This document shows positions 55,738-64,000 of a DNA stretch of 64,000 nucleotides, piece after piece. The first letter of the stretch is position 1, and each line of letters opens with the position of its first letter. This stretch comes from Burkholderiales bacterium JOSHI_001. GTDB lineage: Bacteria; Pseudomonadota; Gammaproteobacteria; Burkholderiales; Burkholderiaceae_C. The notes below the pieces were generated by a model that worked only from the letters and a program-made list of their open reading frames with translations, ran no database searches and was not told where the DNA came from. The stretch lies in the NCBI GenBank assembly GCA_000244995.1, contig CM001438.1, positions 1,356,921 to 1,420,920 of the forward strand, in the 5' to 3' direction. Made by a program: the position numbers and the translations under genes.

Positions 55738-57159
55738 ATGGCAACGATCTCGTCCGCCGGTCTTGGCAGCGGTCTCGACGTCGAGACCATCGTCACCAAA
55801 TTGGTCGCGCTGGAACGCGCGCCCATCAATCAGCTGCAGACCGAGAAGTCCCGGCTGCAGGCCGACCTGTCTTCATACGGCAAGTTGCAGAGCCAACTGT
55901 CCACGCTGCGCGACGCGGCCCGCACGTTGACCGACACCACCGGCTGGTCGCCGGTGACCGCTGCGTCGTCCGACGCCGCCACGGTGGCGGTGTCCGCCGG
56001 CTCGTCGGCCGTGCCGTCGAGTTACGAAATGACCGTGGCCCGCATGGCCAGCGCCCAGCAACTGGCCAGCGTGGCCTTTTCCAGCGCCGCTGCCACGGTG
56101 GGGCAGGGCACCATCACCATCGACATCGGCAGCTGGAATGGCGACCAGTCCGCCTTCATCCCCAAGGTACCGGCCAGCACGGCCAGCATTGTCATTGGCC
56201 CGGGGGACGACACCCTGGAGAAGATCCGCGACAAGATCAACGGCGCCGCCGTGGGCGTGACGGCCTCCATCGTGCGCGATGTGCACGGCGCGCGGCTCAC
56301 CTTGCGTTCCACCCAGACCGGGGCCGAAAACGCCTTTCGCATCGGCGTGACCGAAGACGGCGCGGCCGGGCTGTCGGCGCTGGCCTACGACCCGTCGGTG
56401 GGCGACGAGCAGATGAGCCGCAACCAACAGGCGGCCAACGCTCAGGTCACCATCAACGGCCTGGCCGTGGAATCGGCCAGCAACACCCTTAGCGACGTGA
56501 TGGACGGGCTGACCTTGACGCTGGGCAAGCCCAGCGCCACGCCGGTGACCGTGACCGTCAACCGCGACACCGAGGCGGTGAAAAAGAACATCACCGACTT
56601 CGCCACCGCCTACAACGAGACGGTGAAATTCCTGCGCGAGCAGACCAAGTACGACGCGGGCAGCAAGGCCGCCGGCACGCTGCAGGGCGACCGCACCGCG
56701 GCCATGCTGCAGAACCAGCTGCGCGCCATCATGGGCGCCACCACCGGGGCGTCCAGCGTGCTCAAGCGCCTGACCGACATCGGCCTGGACCCGCAGAGCG
56801 ACGGCACGCTGAAGGTGAACGCCACCAAGCTGACGTCCGGCGTGGCCAAGCTCGACGAACTGAAGAAGATGTTCTCGGGCACCGACGGCGCGGTCAGCGC
56901 CAACAATGGCTTTGCGGTGCAGATGCGCCGCTTCACCGACCTGGTGCTGGGTGACGGCGGAGCCCTCACCAGCCGCCAGGAGGCGCTGCGCGCCAGCATC
57001 ACCCGCAACGATTCGCGCCAGACCCAGTTGGCCGACCGCGTGGACGCCTTCGAGAAGCGCGTGCGCGCCCAGTACAGCGCGCTGGACACCCGCATGGGAC
57101 AGCTGAGCGGGCTGTCCAGCTACATCACCCAGCAGATCGCGCAGTTCAACAAGAACTGA
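55738..57159 (+). CDS. fliD: Flagellar filament cap protein FliD
   Basis: 473 residues. N-terminal ATISSAGLGSGLDVETIVTK and EKSRLQADLSSYGKLQSQLS coiled region, then FliD middle parts (AQVTINGLAVESASNTLSDV, GLTLTLGKPSATPVTVTVNR) and C-terminal helix SRQTQLADRVDAFEKRVRAQ with YITQQIAQFNKN at the end. It forms the pentameric cap under which flagellin is added. Own sigma-28 promoter directly upstream; a secretion-chaperone pair (fliS, fliT) follows. Confidence 0.97.
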   Translation: MATISSAGLGSGLDVETIVTKLVALERAPINQLQTEKSRLQADLSSYGKLQSQLSTLRDAARTLTDTTGWSPVTAASSDAATVAVSAGSSAVPSSYEMTVARMASAQQLASVAFSSAAATVGQGTITIDIGSWNGDQSAFIPKVPASTASIVIGPGDDTLEKIRDKINGAAVGVTASIVRDVHGARLTLRSTQTGAENAFRIGVTEDGAAGLSALAYDPSVGDEQMSRNQQAANAQVTINGLAVESASNTLSDVMDGLTLTLGKPSATPVTVTVNRDTEAVKKNITDFATAYNETVKFLREQTKYDAGSKAAGTLQGDRTAAMLQNQLRAIMGATTGASSVLKRLTDIGLDPQSDGTLKVNATKLTSGVAKLDELKKMFSGTDGAVSANNGFAVQMRRFTDLVLGDGGALTSRQEALRASITRNDSRQTQLADRVDAFEKRVRAQYSALDTRMGQLSGLSSYITQQIAQFNKN

Positions 57160-57214
57160 GTTTGGCAAGTCGGAACTGCAGGCTTCTGACCGGACAAACA
57201 CCGGGTTCAGCGAC

Positions 57215-57241
57215 TCAAGCCCAGCGGGCGGGGGCCGAAAA
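57215..57241 (+). promoter_or_regulatory. Sigma-28 (FliA) promoter of fliS
   Basis: TCAAGCCC - 11 bases - GCCGAAAA, 7 of 8 at the -10, in the 131-base gap before fliS and 49 bases before its ATG. Confidence 0.7.
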
Positions 57242-57290
57242 GACAGGGGACTGATCCACCCTCCGCTCCCACCCTACGGACCTTACGCCC

Positions 57291-57725
57291 ATGTACGCTG
57301 CCATGAGCCCGTTTTCTTCCCATCAACGCCACCCCGGCGCCCTGTACCGCCGTGTGGGTGTGGAGACCGCCCTGGCCAGTGCCAGCGCTCACCATATGGT
57401 GACCATGCTGTTCGACGGCCTGATGGAAACCCTGGCGCAGGCGCGGGGGGCCATCGAGACCGGCAACGTGGCGGCCAAGGGCCAGGCCATCGGCCGCGCG
57501 GTGCGCATTGTCGAAGAAGGCCTGAAGGCCGGCCTGGACCTGAAGGAAGGGGGCCGCCTGGCCGCCGACCTGTCCGACCTGTACGCCTACGTGGAGTTGC
57601 GCCTGACCCAGGCCAACCTGCGCAGCGACCTCGCGGCCCTGGACGAGTGCAAGCGCCTGATCCAGCCGCTGCGTGACGCCTGGGCGTCCATCGGCCCGCA
57701 GGTGGACAACGGGGGCAAGTCATGA
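57291..57725 (+). CDS. fliS: Flagellar export chaperone FliS
   Basis: 144 residues, all helical. Visible: YRRVGVETALASASAHHMVT, MLFDGLMETLAQARGAIE and LKEGGRLAADLSDLYAYVEL, then RLTQANLRSDLAALDECKRL. FliS binds flagellin C-termini before export. It follows fliD with its own promoter and overlaps fliT by 4 bases. Confidence 0.95.
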   Translation: MYAAMSPFSSHQRHPGALYRRVGVETALASASAHHMVTMLFDGLMETLAQARGAIETGNVAAKGQAIGRAVRIVEEGLKAGLDLKEGGRLAADLSDLYAYVELRLTQANLRSDLAALDECKRLIQPLRDAWASIGPQVDNGGKS

Positions 57726-58078
57726 GCCATTCCAGCCGCAACCCCGAAGACAGCAGCGCGGACAACCGCGGCCACGTCATGGCCGCCACCCTGATGAACT
57801 ACTACGAAGCGATTGAACAAGCCTCCACCGACATGCTGGCCGCCGCGCGCGTGGGCGACTGGGACCAGGTGGTGAAGATCGAAGGCGCCTGCGTGCTGCT
57901 GATCAGCCAGCTGAAGCATGCTGCGCGCGGCGCGGCGCTCAGCCCCGAGGAGGGCCAGCTGAAGGCCCGCATCATGCAGCGCATCCTGGTCAACGATGCC
58001 GAGATCCGCCACCTGGCCGAGCCTTGGCTGGAAGACCTGGACCACATGCTGGCCGGGCGTCCCAAGACCCTGCATTGA
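57722..58078 (+). CDS. fliT: FliT-like flagellar chaperone
   Basis: 118 residues, helical (LMNYYEAIEQASTDMLAAAR, DWDQVVKIEGACVLLISQLK, ARIMQRILVNDAEIRHLAEP), with the size, order and E/D-rich helices of FliT, the chaperone of FliD. Assignment rests on the W-x-x-V-x-x-I-E-type helix, length and position after fliS rather than a strong motif. ATGA overlap with fliS. A ycgR-type gene follows. Confidence 0.82.
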   Translation: MSHSSRNPEDSSADNRGHVMAATLMNYYEAIEQASTDMLAAARVGDWDQVVKIEGACVLLISQLKHAARGAALSPEEGQLKARIMQRILVNDAEIRHLAEPWLEDLDHMLAGRPKTLH

Positions 58079-58115
58079 ACCTGCCCTGGACACGGTGCCC
58101 GAGGCGCAGCCTGCC

Positions 58116-58877
58116 ATGTTCGAAGACACCCAACCGGCCGCCATGGGCGCCGACGGCCAGCTGGACGCGATGGCCGAATTCCGCATCGACCACCCGCGCG
58201 AGATCGCCGCGGTGATGCACCAGTTGATGGACGCCGCGGCGCCGGTGCACCTGTCCACCCCGGACGGCACCGCGCTGACCACGGTGATGTGGACGGTGGA
58301 CACCGCGCAGCGCCGCATCATGTTCGCCGCCGACACCATGCACCCGCAGCTGCAGCCCCTGGCCGAGGCCAGCGAGGTGACGGCGGTGGCCTATGTGGAT
58401 GCGGTGAAGCTGCAGTTCGACCTGCTGGACACCATGCTCGTGCGCGGCGCGCAGCAGTGCACCCTGGCCGCGGCCATGCCACGCGAGCTGTACCGCTTCC
58501 AGCGCCGCAACACCTTCCGTGTGCGCACGCTGGAGCGCAGCACGCCCACTGCCCGTTTTCGCCACCCGGCGCTGCCCGACATGGGCCTGGCGCTGCGGGT
58601 GCTGGACGTCAGCATCGGCGGCTGCGCGCTGTTCCTCCCCGAGGACGTGCCGCCGCTGGAGCCGGGCACCGACATCCAGGGCGCGGTGATCGAACTGGAC
58701 CCCGACACGCGCTTTGCCGCCACGCTGCGCCTGCACCATGTCACGGTCATACAGCCTTCTTCGCGGGGGTCCAGATTGGGCTGTGAACTGCTGCACATGG
58801 ACGGTCTGGCCCAGCGCGGACTGCAACGCTACATTGACCAGACACAGAAACGGCGCCGCCTGATGTCGCTCTCCTGA
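58116..58877 (+). CDS. YcgR-type flagellar brake (PilZ domain)
   Basis: 253 residues from ATG 58116 (MFEDTQPAAMGADGQLDAMA); a GTG at 58095 is a weaker option. The N-terminal YcgR domain (FRIDHPREIAAVMHQLMDAA, TVDTAQRRIMFAADT) is followed by a PilZ domain with the c-di-GMP motif FQRRNTFRV (R-x-x-x-R) and LDVSIGGCALFL (D-x-S-x-G-G). At high c-di-GMP such proteins slow the motor. It links the filament genes to the switch between swimming and the EPS-rich sessile state. Confidence 0.9.
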   Translation: MFEDTQPAAMGADGQLDAMAEFRIDHPREIAAVMHQLMDAAAPVHLSTPDGTALTTVMWTVDTAQRRIMFAADTMHPQLQPLAEASEVTAVAYVDAVKLQFDLLDTMLVRGAQQCTLAAAMPRELYRFQRRNTFRVRTLERSTPTARFRHPALPDMGLALRVLDVSIGGCALFLPEDVPPLEPGTDIQGAVIELDPDTRFAATLRLHHVTVIQPSSRGSRLGCELLHMDGLAQRGLQRYIDQTQKRRRLMSLS

Positions 58878-58933
58878 GGGCAAGGAACGGTGGCCACGCG
58901 TGAATAAATAACGTCTTAAATAAGGTACCACCG

Positions 58934-59443
58934 ATGCGTCACCTGTCCACCTCGCGCTCGCGCGGCTTCACGCTGCTGGAGCTGATGCTGGCCGTGACGC
59001 TGGTGGGCGTGCTGGCCTCGATGGCCCTGCCGTCCTTCGGCAGCGCGGTGAGCCGCCAGCGCCTGAAGACCGTGTCGCAGACCCTGGCCGTGGACATGGC
59101 CGAAGCCCGCCACGAGGCGGTGCGCAGCGGCCGGCCGCTGAAGCTGGTGGTGCGCGAGGGCCGCGACTGGTGCTGGGCCATCACCGACCGGGCCGATGCC
59201 GACTGCCACCAGAGTGTCTCGGGCGCTTTCCGCCAGGCGCGTGCGGTAGATCACCCGGGCCTGAACCTGTTGCAGGCCACCGGAGCCACCTTTGGCACCA
59301 CCGATGGTGTGGCCTTGCAGCAGGGCGGGGCGATGATGGAAACCGCCATCGGAGACCGCGTGCGGGTCCGGCTGTCGCCATTGGGCCGCACCAGCCTGTG
59401 CAGCCCCAATGGTGCGCCGGGCTTTGTTCCCTGCGTGAACTGA
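58934..59443 (+). CDS. FimT/GspH-type pseudopilin
   Basis: 169 residues. Prepilin leader ending in RSRGFTLLELMLAVTLVGVL, where cleavage by PilD/GspO is before Phe after Gly, with Glu5 present. The helix continues MALPSFGSAVSRQRLKTVSQ. The globular part (SGRPLKLVVREGRDWCWAIT, RTSLCSPNGAPGFVPCVN) has four Cys for disulfides. Minor pilin of type IV pili, competence or a type II-like system; no partner pilus gene is in the window. The 56-base upstream gap is AT-rich (AATAAATAA, TTAAATAA), unlike its surroundings, and may hold the promoter. Confidence 0.85.
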   Translation: MRHLSTSRSRGFTLLELMLAVTLVGVLASMALPSFGSAVSRQRLKTVSQTLAVDMAEARHEAVRSGRPLKLVVREGRDWCWAITDRADADCHQSVSGAFRQARAVDHPGLNLLQATGATFGTTDGVALQQGGAMMETAIGDRVRVRLSPLGRTSLCSPNGAPGFVPCVN

Positions 59444-59648
59444 CGCCCTCCGGCAGTCCGCATCCCCGGCGCCCCCCCGTGGGCCGCCAGGCGGACACTC
59501 CACCGCCTTGGCCCTCCGATCTGCGGGGTTGAAGGTCCTCCGCAAGTGCCCGTTGTCCGGGCCACTCCCGATTGCCAGCCGCATCGGCCGGCGCCCTAAT
59601 GGGCCCGGTTATGCTTGCCTTGAACAGGCCAGCCATCTGGAGATACCC

Positions 59649-59861
59649 ATGAACGACCCCAAGCAAGCGCAAGTGTCCCGCCGCAGGCTGTTTGCCGGCG
59701 CGGGCGCGGCCGGCGCATTGGCCGGCGTGGCGGTGCTGGCCGCCAAGGCACCCCCGGCGGCTGAAACGGCATCGGCCGCCCTGAAGCCGGCGCCCGATGC
59801 CGGCGGCGGCTACCAACTCACCGAGCACGTGAAGCGCTATTACCAGACCGCGAAGGTCTGA
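59649..59861 (+). CDS. Formate dehydrogenase region TAT-signal protein
   Basis: 70 residues with a twin-arginine leader QVSRRRLFAGAGAAGALAGV and a short tail ending GYQLTEHVKRYYQTAKV. This is the small protein family (TIGR02811-like) found upstream of formate dehydrogenase alpha subunits; the Tyr-Tyr tail is its typical mark. TGGAG upstream. Function unproven; it may chaperone or join the enzyme. The 205 bases before it show no clear promoter. Confidence 0.85.
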   Translation: MNDPKQAQVSRRRLFAGAGAAGALAGVAVLAAKAPPAAETASAALKPAPDAGGGYQLTEHVKRYYQTAKV

Positions 59862-59942
59862 GGCCGTTCGTCAACAACAAGAAGCAGACGTCGCTGCTGC
59901 GGGCCTGCAGGTCCGCGACAGGGGCGTGAACCAGGAGAAGCC

Positions 59943-62915
59943 ATGCTGCTGACTCGCAGAACCTCCCACGCAGGCCCCGGTACGTCGGGCTTGGTGAACA
60001 GCCTGGTGCGCGGTGTCTCGCGCGCCATACCCACCATGGACCGCCGCGCCTTTCTGCGCCGCTCCGGCATGGGCCTGGGTGCCGGCATGGCGGCGTCGCA
60101 GTTGACGCTGGTCCAGAAGGTCCAGGCGGCCGATGCGGCGAAGGCCGGCGACGGCAGCGGCAAGGTGGAGGTCAAGCGCACCGTGTGCGGCCACTGCTCG
60201 GTGGGTTGTGCCATCGACGCGGTGGTAGAAAACGGCGTCTGGGTGCGCCAGGAGCCGGTGTTCGACAGCCCCATCAACCTGGGCGCCCATTGCGCCAAGG
60301 GCGCCGCGGTGCGCGAGAACGGCCATGGCGAGTTCCGGCTGAAATACCCGATGAAGCTGGTGGACGGCAAATACAAGCGCATCAGCTGGGACGAGGCGCT
60401 GGGCGAGATCAGCGCCAAGATGCTGGCGCTGCGCAAGGAAAGCGGGCCCGACAGCGTGTACGTGGTCGGCTCGTCCAAGCACAACAACGAACAGGCCTAC
60501 CTGCTGCGCAAGTGGATGACGCTGTGGGGCAGCAACAACTGCGACCACCAGGCACGCATCTGCCACAGCACCACCGTGGCCGGTGTGGCCAACACATGGG
60601 GCTACGGCGCCATGACGAACAGCTACAACGACATGCAGAACGCCAAGGCGGCGCTGTACATCGGCAGCAACGCGGCCGAGGCCCACCCGGTGAGCATGCT
60701 GCACATGCTGCACGCCAAGGAAAGCGGCTGCAAGATGATCGTGGTGGACCCGCGCTTCACGCGAACGGCGGCCAAGGCCGACCAGTACGTGCGCATCCGC
60801 TCGGGCAGCGACATCCCCTTCCTGTTTGGCGTGCTCTACCACGTGTTCAAGAACGGCTGGGAAGACAAGCAGTACATCGACGACCGCGTCTATGGCATGG
60901 ACAAGGTGCGTGAAGACGTGCTGGCCAAGTGGACCCCCGACAAGGTGCTGGAAGCCTGCGGCGTGGACGAAGCCACCTGCCTGCAGGTGGCCAAGACCAT
61001 GGCCGAAAACCGCCCCAGCACCATCGTCTGGTGCATGGGCCAGACCCAGCACAGCATCGGCAACGCCATGGTGCGTGCGTCGTGCATCCTGCAACTGGCG
61101 TTGGGCAACATCGGCAAGAGCGGCGGCGGCGCCAACATCTTCCGCGGCCACGACAACGTGCAGGGCGCCACCGACGTGGGCCCCAACCCCGACTCTCTGC
61201 CCGGCTACTACGGCCTGGCCGAAGGCTCGTTCAAGCACTTCGCCAAGGTGTGGGGCGTGGACTTCGATTGGATCAAGAAGCAGTACGCACCCGGCATGCT
61301 CAGCAAATCCGGCATGACAGTGTCGCGCTGGATCGATGGGGTGCTGGAAAAGAACGAGCTGATCGACCAGGAAAGCAACCTGCGCGGCGTGTTCTTCTGG
61401 GGCCATGCGCCCAACTCGCAGACCCGCGGGTTGGAGATGAAAAAGGCGATGGACAAGCTGGACCTGCTGGTGGTGATCGACCCCTTCCCCAGCGCCACCG
61501 CGGCCATGGCGGCCATGCCCGGCAAGGATGGCAATGCGAACCGCGCGGTGTACCTGCTGCCGGCCACCACGCAGTTCGAGACCAGCGGGTCCTGCACCGC
61601 GTCCAACCGCAGCATCCAGTGGCGTGAAAAGGTGATCGACCCGCTGTGGGAAAGCCGCACCGATCACATGATCATGTACCAGCTGGCCCAGAAGCTGGGC
61701 TTCGACAAGGAACTGGTCAAGAACTACAAGATCGTCAAGGGCAAGGGCGGTTTGGACGAGCCCGAGACCGAATCCATCCTGCGGGAAATCAACAAGAGCG
61801 TCTGGACCATCGGCTACACCGGCCAGAGTCCGGAACGCCTGAAGGCCCACATGCGCAACATGAACGTCTTCGACGTGAAGACGCTGCGCGCCAAGGGCGG
61901 CGTGGACAAGGAAACCGGCTACTCGCTTGACGGCGACTACTTCGGTCTGCCCTGGCCGTGCTACGGCACGCCTGAACTGAAGCATCCGGGCTCGCCCAAC
62001 CTGTACGACACCAGCAAGCACGTGATGGACGGCGGCGGCAACTTCCGCGCGAACTTCGGCGTGGAACGTGAAGGGGCTTCCCTGCTGGCCGGCGACGGCT
62101 CGCACAGCAAGGGCTGCGACCTGACCACCGGTTACCCGGAGTTCGACCACCTGCTGCTGAAGAAGCTGGGTTGGTGGGACGAGCTGAGCGATGACGAGAA
62201 GAAGGCCGCCGAAGGCAAGAACTGGAAGACCGACCCCAGCGGCGCCATCATCAAGGTGGCCATGAAGAACCACGGCGCGCACCCCTTCGGCAATGCCAAG
62301 GCGCGCGCGGTGGTCTGGAACTTCCCGGACCCCATCCCCCAGCATCGCGAACCGCTGTACAGCAACCGGTCCGACCTGGTGGCCAAGTACCCCACGCACG
62401 ACGACAAGAAGGCCTTCTGGCGCCTGCCCACGCTGTACAAGACGGTGCAGGAGAAGAACAAGGACATCGGCAAGGACTACCCGCTGGTGATGACCTCTGG
62501 GCGCCTGGTGGAATTTGAGGGCGGTGGTGAAGAAACCCGCTCCAACCCCTGGCTGGCCGAACTGCAGCAGGACATGTTCGTCGAACTCAACCCCAAGGCG
62601 GCCAACGACCGTGGCATACGCAACGGTGACTTCGTCTGGGTGAAAACCCCCCCGATGCAGGCCCTGCCTGAATTCAAGGGCATGCGCATGAAGGCCCTGG
62701 TCACCGAACGGGTGGGGCCGGAAACCGTGTTCCTGCCCTTCCACTTTTCGGGCCGCTGGGGTGGTGTGGACATGGCGCCCTACTACCCGGAAGGTGCCAT
62801 GCCGGTGGTGCGTGGCGAGTCGGTCAACCTGGGCACCACCTACGGCTACGACAGCGTGACCATGATGCAGGAGACCAAGACCACGGTCTGCCAGATCGAA
62901 AAAGCGACGGCCTAA
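59943..62915 (+). CDS. fdhA: Formate dehydrogenase alpha subunit (molybdopterin, Cys type)
   Basis: 990 residues, periplasmic formate oxidation. Start at 59943 supported by AGGAGA. Twin-arginine signal at about residues 32-65 (MDRRAFLRRSGMGLGAGMAA) after a 31-residue leader. The N-terminal [4Fe-4S] site is CGHCSVGCAIDAVVENG with a fourth Cys near 117. The molybdenum ligand is Cys207 in ARICHSTTV, not selenocysteine. Later IYIGSNAAEAHPVSMLHML-type, VVDPRFTRTAAKAD and the C-terminal MCD domain (LVMTSGRLVEFEGGGEETRS). Confidence 0.96.
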   Translation: MLLTRRTSHAGPGTSGLVNSLVRGVSRAIPTMDRRAFLRRSGMGLGAGMAASQLTLVQKVQAADAAKAGDGSGKVEVKRTVCGHCSVGCAIDAVVENGVWVRQEPVFDSPINLGAHCAKGAAVRENGHGEFRLKYPMKLVDGKYKRISWDEALGEISAKMLALRKESGPDSVYVVGSSKHNNEQAYLLRKWMTLWGSNNCDHQARICHSTTVAGVANTWGYGAMTNSYNDMQNAKAALYIGSNAAEAHPVSMLHMLHAKESGCKMIVVDPRFTRTAAKADQYVRIRSGSDIPFLFGVLYHVFKNGWEDKQYIDDRVYGMDKVREDVLAKWTPDKVLEACGVDEATCLQVAKTMAENRPSTIVWCMGQTQHSIGNAMVRASCILQLALGNIGKSGGGANIFRGHDNVQGATDVGPNPDSLPGYYGLAEGSFKHFAKVWGVDFDWIKKQYAPGMLSKSGMTVSRWIDGVLEKNELIDQESNLRGVFFWGHAPNSQTRGLEMKKAMDKLDLLVVIDPFPSATAAMAAMPGKDGNANRAVYLLPATTQFETSGSCTASNRSIQWREKVIDPLWESRTDHMIMYQLAQKLGFDKELVKNYKIVKGKGGLDEPETESILREINKSVWTIGYTGQSPERLKAHMRNMNVFDVKTLRAKGGVDKETGYSLDGDYFGLPWPCYGTPELKHPGSPNLYDTSKHVMDGGGNFRANFGVEREGASLLAGDGSHSKGCDLTTGYPEFDHLLLKKLGWWDELSDDEKKAAEGKNWKTDPSGAIIKVAMKNHGAHPFGNAKARAVVWNFPDPIPQHREPLYSNRSDLVAKYPTHDDKKAFWRLPTLYKTVQEKNKDIGKDYPLVMTSGRLVEFEGGGEETRSNPWLAELQQDMFVELNPKAANDRGIRNGDFVWVKTPPMQALPEFKGMRMKALVTERVGPETVFLPFHFSGRWGGVDMAPYYPEGAMPVVRGESVNLGTTYGYDSVTMMQETKTTVCQIEKATA

Positions 62916-62930
62916 GCGCAGGAGACAACG

Positions 62931-63581
62931 ATGGCCCGAATGAAATTCATCTGTGACGCCGAGCGCTGCATCGAATGCAACGGCTGCGTCACCGCCTGCA
63001 AGGCTGAGCACGAGGTGCCCTGGGGCGTGAACCGCCGCCGCGTGGTCACGCTGAACGACGGCGTGCCCGGCGAGCGAAGCGTCTCGGTGGCCTGCATGCA
63101 CTGCTCGGACGCACCTTGCATGGCGGTGTGCCCGGTGGACTGCTTCTACCGCACCGACGAAGGCGTGGTGCTGCACGACAAGGATGTGTGCATCGGCTGC
63201 GGCTACTGCAGCTATGCCTGCCCCTTCGGGGCGCCGCAGTTCCCCAGCAATGGCACTTTTGGCCTGCGCGGCAAGATGGACAAGTGCACCTTCTGCGCTG
63301 GCGGCCCGGAGAAGAACACCACCGAGGCCGAATTCGAGAAGTACGGCCGCAACCGCCTGGCCGAAGGCAAGCTGCCGGCTTGCGCCGAGATGTGCAGCAC
63401 CAAGGCCCTGCTGGGCGGTGACGGCGACGTGGTGGCCGACATCTTCCGCACCCGGGTGCTCACCCGCGGCAAGGGCAGCGAGGTCTGGGGCTGGGGCACT
63501 GCCTACGGCAAACCCGCCCAGGGCGGCACGTCCCCCGCGGCGCCCGGCGCAGCGCCCAAGCAGGAGCCCAGCAAGTCATGA
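62931..63581 (+). CDS. fdhB: Formate dehydrogenase beta subunit (ferredoxin-type)
   Basis: 216 residues, four [4Fe-4S] clusters that pass electrons from alpha to the cytochrome subunit. Cys groups in order: CDAERCIECNGCVTACKAEH, CMHCSDAPCMAVCPVDC, CIGCGYCSYACPFGAPQ, and CTFCAGGPE with CAEMC. No membrane helix at the end, unlike E. coli FdnH; the tail is a Pro/Ala-rich stretch (GGTSPAAPGAAPKQEPSKS). Starts 15 bases after fdhA. Confidence 0.96.
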   Translation: MARMKFICDAERCIECNGCVTACKAEHEVPWGVNRRRVVTLNDGVPGERSVSVACMHCSDAPCMAVCPVDCFYRTDEGVVLHDKDVCIGCGYCSYACPFGAPQFPSNGTFGLRGKMDKCTFCAGGPEKNTTEAEFEKYGRNRLAEGKLPACAEMCSTKALLGGDGDVVADIFRTRVLTRGKGSEVWGWGTAYGKPAQGGTSPAAPGAAPKQEPSKS

Positions 63582-63802
63582 CCCGCACCTTGATGTGCCT
63601 TCTGGTGGCGGTGCTGCTGGCCGCCTGCGGTGAGAAGCCCCAGACCGCCACCGCCCGCAAGGCCGATGACAAGCCCTGGGACAGTGCCGCCACGAAGTTC
63701 GACGCTGCCGGGTTCAAGCCCGGCGACAAGGCGGCCTGGGAGCAGCAAGTGAAAAGCCGCAACCAGGGCCAGAACGAATACAGCCGCACGTCGGCGCAAT
63801 GA
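63578..63802 (+). CDS. Small lipoprotein of the formate dehydrogenase operon
   Basis: 74 residues starting MTRTLMCLLVAVLLAACGEK with lipobox LLAAC; the mature part is short and charged (DDKPWDSAATKFDAAGFKPG, EYSRTSAQ). No family recognised. ATGA overlap with fdhB and placement before the cytochrome gene suggest a role in assembly or anchoring. Confidence 0.8.
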   Translation: MTRTLMCLLVAVLLAACGEKPQTATARKADDKPWDSAATKFDAAGFKPGDKAAWEQQVKSRNQGQNEYSRTSAQ

Positions 63803-63828
63803 GCTCGCCCGCCCGCCCAGGAGGTTGC

Positions 63829-64000
63829 ATGCAAGCACTGCCATGGATGCGCCGGGGCCTGCCCGCCCTGGCCCTGGCCTTGTCCTTGGGGTTGGCCGCG
63901 GCCAACCCGGCGCTGGCGCAGGCCGCGCCCGCGGCGTCGGCCGCGGCGGCGCCGGCCGAACCCCGTCCGGACGAGTCCAACGCCGAACGCAACAAGACCC
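63829..64000 (+). CDS. fdhC: Formate dehydrogenase gamma subunit, 3' end outside window
   Basis: Only 57 codons are visible. A perfect AGGAGG ribosome site lies four bases upstream. Signal peptide MQALPWMRRGLPALALALSL through ANPALAQA, followed by Ala/Pro and the start of PRPDESNAERNKT. This last block is typical of the periplasmic N-terminal extension of the formate dehydrogenase cytochrome b556 subunit in Betaproteobacteria. The membrane helices with heme ligands lie beyond the window. Confidence 0.78.
   Translation, partial: MQALPWMRRGLPALALALSLGLAAANPALAQAAPAASAAAAPAEPRPDESNAERNKT

Noticed and set aside
60558-60569. Selenocysteine at the formate dehydrogenase active site
   Set aside because: The codon at the metal-ligand position is TGC (Cys207), and the frame has no internal TGA.
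59871-63176. 1101-codon open frame antisense to fdhA/fdhB
   Set aside because: His/Gln/Val-rich translation with no motifs, mirrored under well-supported genes; a result of GC-rich third positions.

Overview
The window reads as a GC-rich betaproteobacterial chromosome, most likely Burkholderiales and possibly near the Rubrivivax/Leptothrix/Ideonella group. This is inferred from gene content: ubiJ-ubiB, fmdB-DUF502-aspS-nudB, a formate dehydrogenase operon with a small TAT-signal protein, and flagellin/fliD/fliS/fliT genes. No rRNA, tRNA, CRISPR array or insertion sequence was seen.

Region 1 (1-34266) is a large exopolysaccharide/surface-glycan locus in two opposed halves. The plus-strand half (1-12379) has GDP-fucose synthase (cut at the left edge), a Wzx-type flippase, a GT4, a Wzy/ligase-type membrane protein, two GT2 enzymes, a beta-helix lipoprotein, a GT11-like fucosyltransferase and an FkbM-like methyltransferase. 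The minus-strand half is transcribed from 34266 down to 12386. It has the polyprenyl-phosphate sugar transferase that starts synthesis, an outer-membrane barrel, galE, manC, rfbBDAC, a methyltransferase, a GT4, a WecG-type transferase, a second beta-helix lipoprotein, a small membrane protein and a double-GT4 fusion. The sugar-nucleotide genes point to a glycan with L-fucose, L-rhamnose, mannose/galactose and probably glucuronate (ugd at 36696).

A foreign-looking island sits inside the minus half at 25795-29136: a putative adaptor, a class-3 lipase with an alanine-rich repeat N-terminus, and two tandem secreted ankyrin-repeat proteins, all in one tightly packed operon. It looks like a type VI secretion lipase effector with duplicated immunity genes. 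An orphan phosphonate-type binding protein lies next to it.

Region 2 (34459-51411) is mostly housekeeping: ubiJ-ubiB, ugd, a sodium:solute symporter, a nested 300-bp inverted-repeat element, fmdB, DUF502, aspS, nudB, an endonuclease/exonuclease/phosphatase protein and a cardiolipin synthase. It continues with two exported proteins and then an MBL exonuclease, an ATP-dependent DNA ligase and a patatin.

Region 3 (51428-58877) is a flagellar filament cluster: a SPINDLY-type O-GlcNAc transferase divergent from two tandem flagellins, then fliD, fliS, fliT and a YcgR-type PilZ brake. Sigma-28-like promoters are visible upstream of fliD and fliS and, more weakly, fliC1. Region 4 (58934-64000) has a FimT/GspH-type pseudopilin and the formate dehydrogenase operon (TAT peptide, alpha, beta, small lipoprotein, gamma cut at the right edge).
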